Shown in pieces: positions 3,559 to 5,881 of a DNA stretch of 5,881 nucleotides (position 1 is its first letter; each line of letters opens with the position of its first letter). Source of the DNA: Acidobacteriota bacterium (lineage in GTDB: Bacteria > Acidobacteriota > Polarisedimenticolia > Gp22-AA2). The notes under the pieces were generated by a model that worked only from the letters and a program-made list of their open reading frames with translations, had not been told where the DNA came from and ran no database searches. The position numbers and the translations under genes are program-made. The DNA lies in the NCBI GenBank assembly GCA_027297005.1, contig JAPUIN010000427.1:1-5881 (forward strand). Direction: 5' to 3'.

Positions 3559-5881
3559 ATCGATCCCGATCCGAACGACAGTCCTTCGTACGACCCGTCC
3601 TCCACACCAGGGATGACCCCGGGAGACAGGGGCCCCTCGTCCGAGGAATCGACCGGGGGAGGGGGCCAGGCCGGCGAACCCCCGCACTCCTCGTTCTGGA
3701 GGACCCGCCAGGGACTGGCGATCGTCGTGCTCGGTTCTTTCGTCGTCGCCTCCGCCGGCGGCTCGCTCTTCGGATACTTTCTCACCTTCGACATCCCGGA
3801 GGTCCGCCACCTGCAGGACTGGAGACCGCCGGTGGTCACCTCACTGTACGCCGCCAACGGATCCATCCTCCACCAGTTCGGATCCCAGAAGCGAATCGTC
3901 ATCGGCATTGATCAGATCCCCCAGGCCTTCCTCGACGCTCTCATCGCCACTGAGGACGCCAGGTTTTTCGACCATGTCGGGATCGATCCGAGGGGAATCG
4001 CACGCGCCATCATAATGGACATCCTGAGGGCGCGGAAGGCGCAAGGGGGCAGCACCATCACGATGCAACTGGCGCGCTCACTCTTCCTGAAGCCCGTGAA
4101 AACGATCCGGCGGAAACTGCAGGAGATGGTCCTCGCCCTGCAGATCGAGAAGACGTTCACCAAGAACGAAATCCTCACCTTTTACTGCAATCAGGTCTAC
4201 ATGGGACACGGCCGCTACGGAATCGAGTCCGCATCGCAGCACTACTTCAACAAGCCGGTTCGTCAGGCCGACCTGCCTCAGTCCGTCCTCCTCGCAGGCT
4301 TGATCCAGCGCCCGGAGTCCTATTCCCCTTTCCGATCGCCCGAGCGGGCGTTCTCGCGCCGCAACCACGTGCTCAACCGCATGGTCAAGGAGAACAAGAT
4401 CAGCAGCGCGACCGCCGATGCGGTGCGCGAGACGCCAATCGAAGTGAACCGTCGCCAGACCGAAGACGACCTCGCGCCGTACTTCGTGGAGGAGGTGCGA
4501 CGTTACCTCAACGCGAAATACGGCGACGTGGCGCTTTATGAGGAGGGTCTGGAGGTGCACACGACGCTCGACCCCGTCATGCAGGCGGGCGCCAACCGCG
4601 CCGTGTTCGAAGGGCTCCGCACCCTCGACAAGCGCCAGGGGTTCCGGCCGATCACGATGAATGTCCTCGAGGAGCATCCCGATCTCGGGGACTACGTCCA
4701 TCCCGACTGGAGCCGGCCGCCCGTCGTCGGCACGCTGCGCCACGGAGTCATCACCGAAATCAGCAGCAAGGAGGGGATGGTCCGTCTCGGCGAATACACC
4801 GCTACGCTCACACCCAAGGCAATCGCATGGACGAAATCGAAGTCCCTCACAACCGCCCTCAAGGTCGGCGATGTCGCACCCTTCCTCGTGAACGAGATCG
4901 ACGACGAGACGGCCAGCCTGGCGGTCACTCTCGACCAGGTGCCACTGGTGGAGGCCGCGCTGATCGCCATCGATCCGGCCACCGGAGAGATCCGTGCCCT
5001 CGTGGGCGGTTACGACTTCGATCGCAGCGAATTTGATCGCGCCGTCCAGTCGAAGCGCCAGGCGGGTTCGGCGTTCAAACCGTTCGTGTTCACCGCCGCC
5101 CTCGATGCCGGGATGTCGCTGGCCGACCGGATCTTCGACGAGCCGACCGTCTTCATCGATCCGGCGACGGAGGATGAGTACCAGCCGAACAACTACTACA
5201 GAAAGTACTATGGGAACATGACCCTGCGCGAGGCGCTCGAGAAGTCACGCAATATCGCCGCGGTGAAGCTTCTCAATCAGATCGGCTACCGCCCTACGAT
5301 CGGGATCGCCCGCAAGATGGGAATCACGACTCCGCTGCGACCCTACCCTTCCATGGCGCTCGGCACCATGGAGGTCTCCCTCATCGATCTCACGACGGCC
5401 TATTCGATCTTCCCCAACCAGGGTGTTCGGATCGATCCCCATTTCATCCGCTACGTGACGGACCGCGACGGGAAGATGCGTGAGGAGGCGAAGCCGAAGG
5501 TCACGGAGGCGATTCAGGCCGACGTCGCCTACGTCATGACCTACCTGCTCCAGGGCGTGACTGAGTCCGGGACCGGCGCCGCGGCCGCCATCCTCAAGCG
5601 CCCGCTCGCCGGCAAGACCGGGACGACGGACGATCTCGCCGATGCCTGGTTCATCGGCTTCAGTCCATCCCTCGCGGCCGGGGTCTGGGTCGGTTTTAAT
5701 CAGAAGAAATCTCTCGGCGAGCGGGAAACCGGATCCCGTGCCGCCCTGCCAATCTGGATCGATTTCATGCGTGTGGCGCATGCCGGTCGGCCGGTGGAGA
5801 AATTCCAGCGGCCCGCCAACGTGGTCTACGTACCGATCGACAGGAAAACGGGACTGCGGGCCACGGTCCAATCGAGATGCG
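3556..5881 (+). CDS. Bifunctional class A penicillin-binding protein (PBP1A type), C-terminus cut by window edge
   Basis: This enzyme polymerises lipid II into glycan strands and cross-links their peptides in the periplasm, anchored in the inner membrane. The 775 visible residues show a cytoplasmic tail rich in Asp, Pro, Ser and Gly (1-51) and one membrane segment (about 54-77). The GT51 transglycosylase follows, with catalytic Glu133 in ATEDARFFDHVG, GGSTITMQLAR (164-174) and Glu190 in RRKLQE. An OB-like insert (about 388-460) leads to the transpeptidase, whose three motifs are intact: S505-x-x-K508 in GSAFKPF, S564-R-N566, and K687-T-G-T. Both activities should therefore be present. The frame runs unbroken to the edge, so only the far C-terminus is missing. 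The TTG start is chosen on AGGAG five bases upstream. It is divergent from the glycosyltransferase operon. It could be called mrcA or ponA; the exact paralogue cannot be fixed here. Confidence 0.95.
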   Translation, partial: MIDPDPNDSPSYDPSSTPGMTPGDRGPSSEESTGGGGQAGEPPHSSFWRTRQGLAIVVLGSFVVASAGGSLFGYFLTFDIPEVRHLQDWRPPVVTSLYAANGSILHQFGSQKRIVIGIDQIPQAFLDALIATEDARFFDHVGIDPRGIARAIIMDILRARKAQGGSTITMQLARSLFLKPVKTIRRKLQEMVLALQIEKTFTKNEILTFYCNQVYMGHGRYGIESASQHYFNKPVRQADLPQSVLLAGLIQRPESYSPFRSPERAFSRRNHVLNRMVKENKISSATADAVRETPIEVNRRQTEDDLAPYFVEEVRRYLNAKYGDVALYEEGLEVHTTLDPVMQAGANRAVFEGLRTLDKRQGFRPITMNVLEEHPDLGDYVHPDWSRPPVVGTLRHGVITEISSKEGMVRLGEYTATLTPKAIAWTKSKSLTTALKVGDVAPFLVNEIDDETASLAVTLDQVPLVEAALIAIDPATGEIRALVGGYDFDRSEFDRAVQSKRQAGSAFKPFVFTAALDAGMSLADRIFDEPTVFIDPATEDEYQPNNYYRKYYGNMTLREALEKSRNIAAVKLLNQIGYRPTIGIARKMGITTPLRPYPSMALGTMEVSLIDLTTAYSIFPNQGVRIDPHFIRYVTDRDGKMREEAKPKVTEAIQADVAYVMTYLLQGVTESGTGAAAAILKRPLAGKTGTTDDLADAWFIGFSPSLAAGVWVGFNQKKSLGERETGSRAALPIWIDFMRVAHAGRPVEKFQRPANVVYVPIDRKTGLRATVQSRC

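Noticed and set aside
4078..4743. 221-codon minus-strand ORF inside the PBP gene
   Set aside because: It is antisense to the conserved transglycosylase and linker coding sequence; long antisense ORFs are expected at this G+C content.
5245..5871. 208-codon minus-strand ORF inside the PBP transpeptidase region
   Set aside because: It is antisense to the SRN and KTGT motifs, with no recognisable domain of its own.
1..5881. tRNA, rRNA, CRISPR array, insertion sequence or phage attachment site
   Set aside because: No cloverleaf, rRNA-like segment, regularly spaced repeat, terminal inverted repeat or transposase motif was found on either strand.

Overview
The window is bacterial chromosomal DNA of high G+C content (roughly 63-65 % by eye), densely coded and with short gaps. 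Universal bacterial housekeeping genes (uvrB, a class A penicillin-binding protein) sit at the two ends. The protein style (a TIGR04283-type GT2, an orphan HprK-like kinase, an S24-like fold) is common in uncultured high-GC lineages such as Acidobacteriota or Eisenbacteria-like groups. That placement is an impression only; nothing in the window fixes the taxon.

Layout: (1) 1-195, minus strand: the first 65 codons of uvrB, running off the left edge. (2) 196-445: a divergent intergenic region. (3) 446-1363, plus strand: an orphan HPr-kinase-like P-loop protein of 305 aa. (4) 1364-1458: a 95-bp gap between convergent genes, with overlapping inverted repeats but no clear terminator. (5) 2638-3390 and then 1459-2628, minus strand: a two-gene operon. 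It reads first a GT2 glycosyltransferase of the rSAM/selenodomain-associated (TIGR04283) type, then a 389-aa protein that joins an S24/S26 (LexA/signal-peptidase-like) fold to a class I SAM methyltransferase. (6) 3391-3555: a divergent intergenic region with a candidate promoter. (7) 3556 to the right edge, plus strand: a bifunctional class A PBP (PBP1A type) with a TTG start, cut at its C-terminus.

The point of most interest is the S24/S26-like methyltransferase fusion. Its peptidase signature reads G-F-A-L-E-P where active enzymes have G-x-S-M-x-P, and the position of the general-base lysine appears to be leucine. The domain therefore looks like a catalytically dead binding module attached to a methyltransferase. 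An HprK-like kinase, this pseudo-peptidase methyltransferase and a glycosyltransferase lie together between housekeeping genes. HprK homologues are known to phosphorylate lasso-peptide precursors, and S24-like orphans are commonly seen near such modification genes. The three genes may therefore form a small modification cassette, but no precursor peptide, PqqD-like protein or cyclase is visible here, and the functional link is inference.
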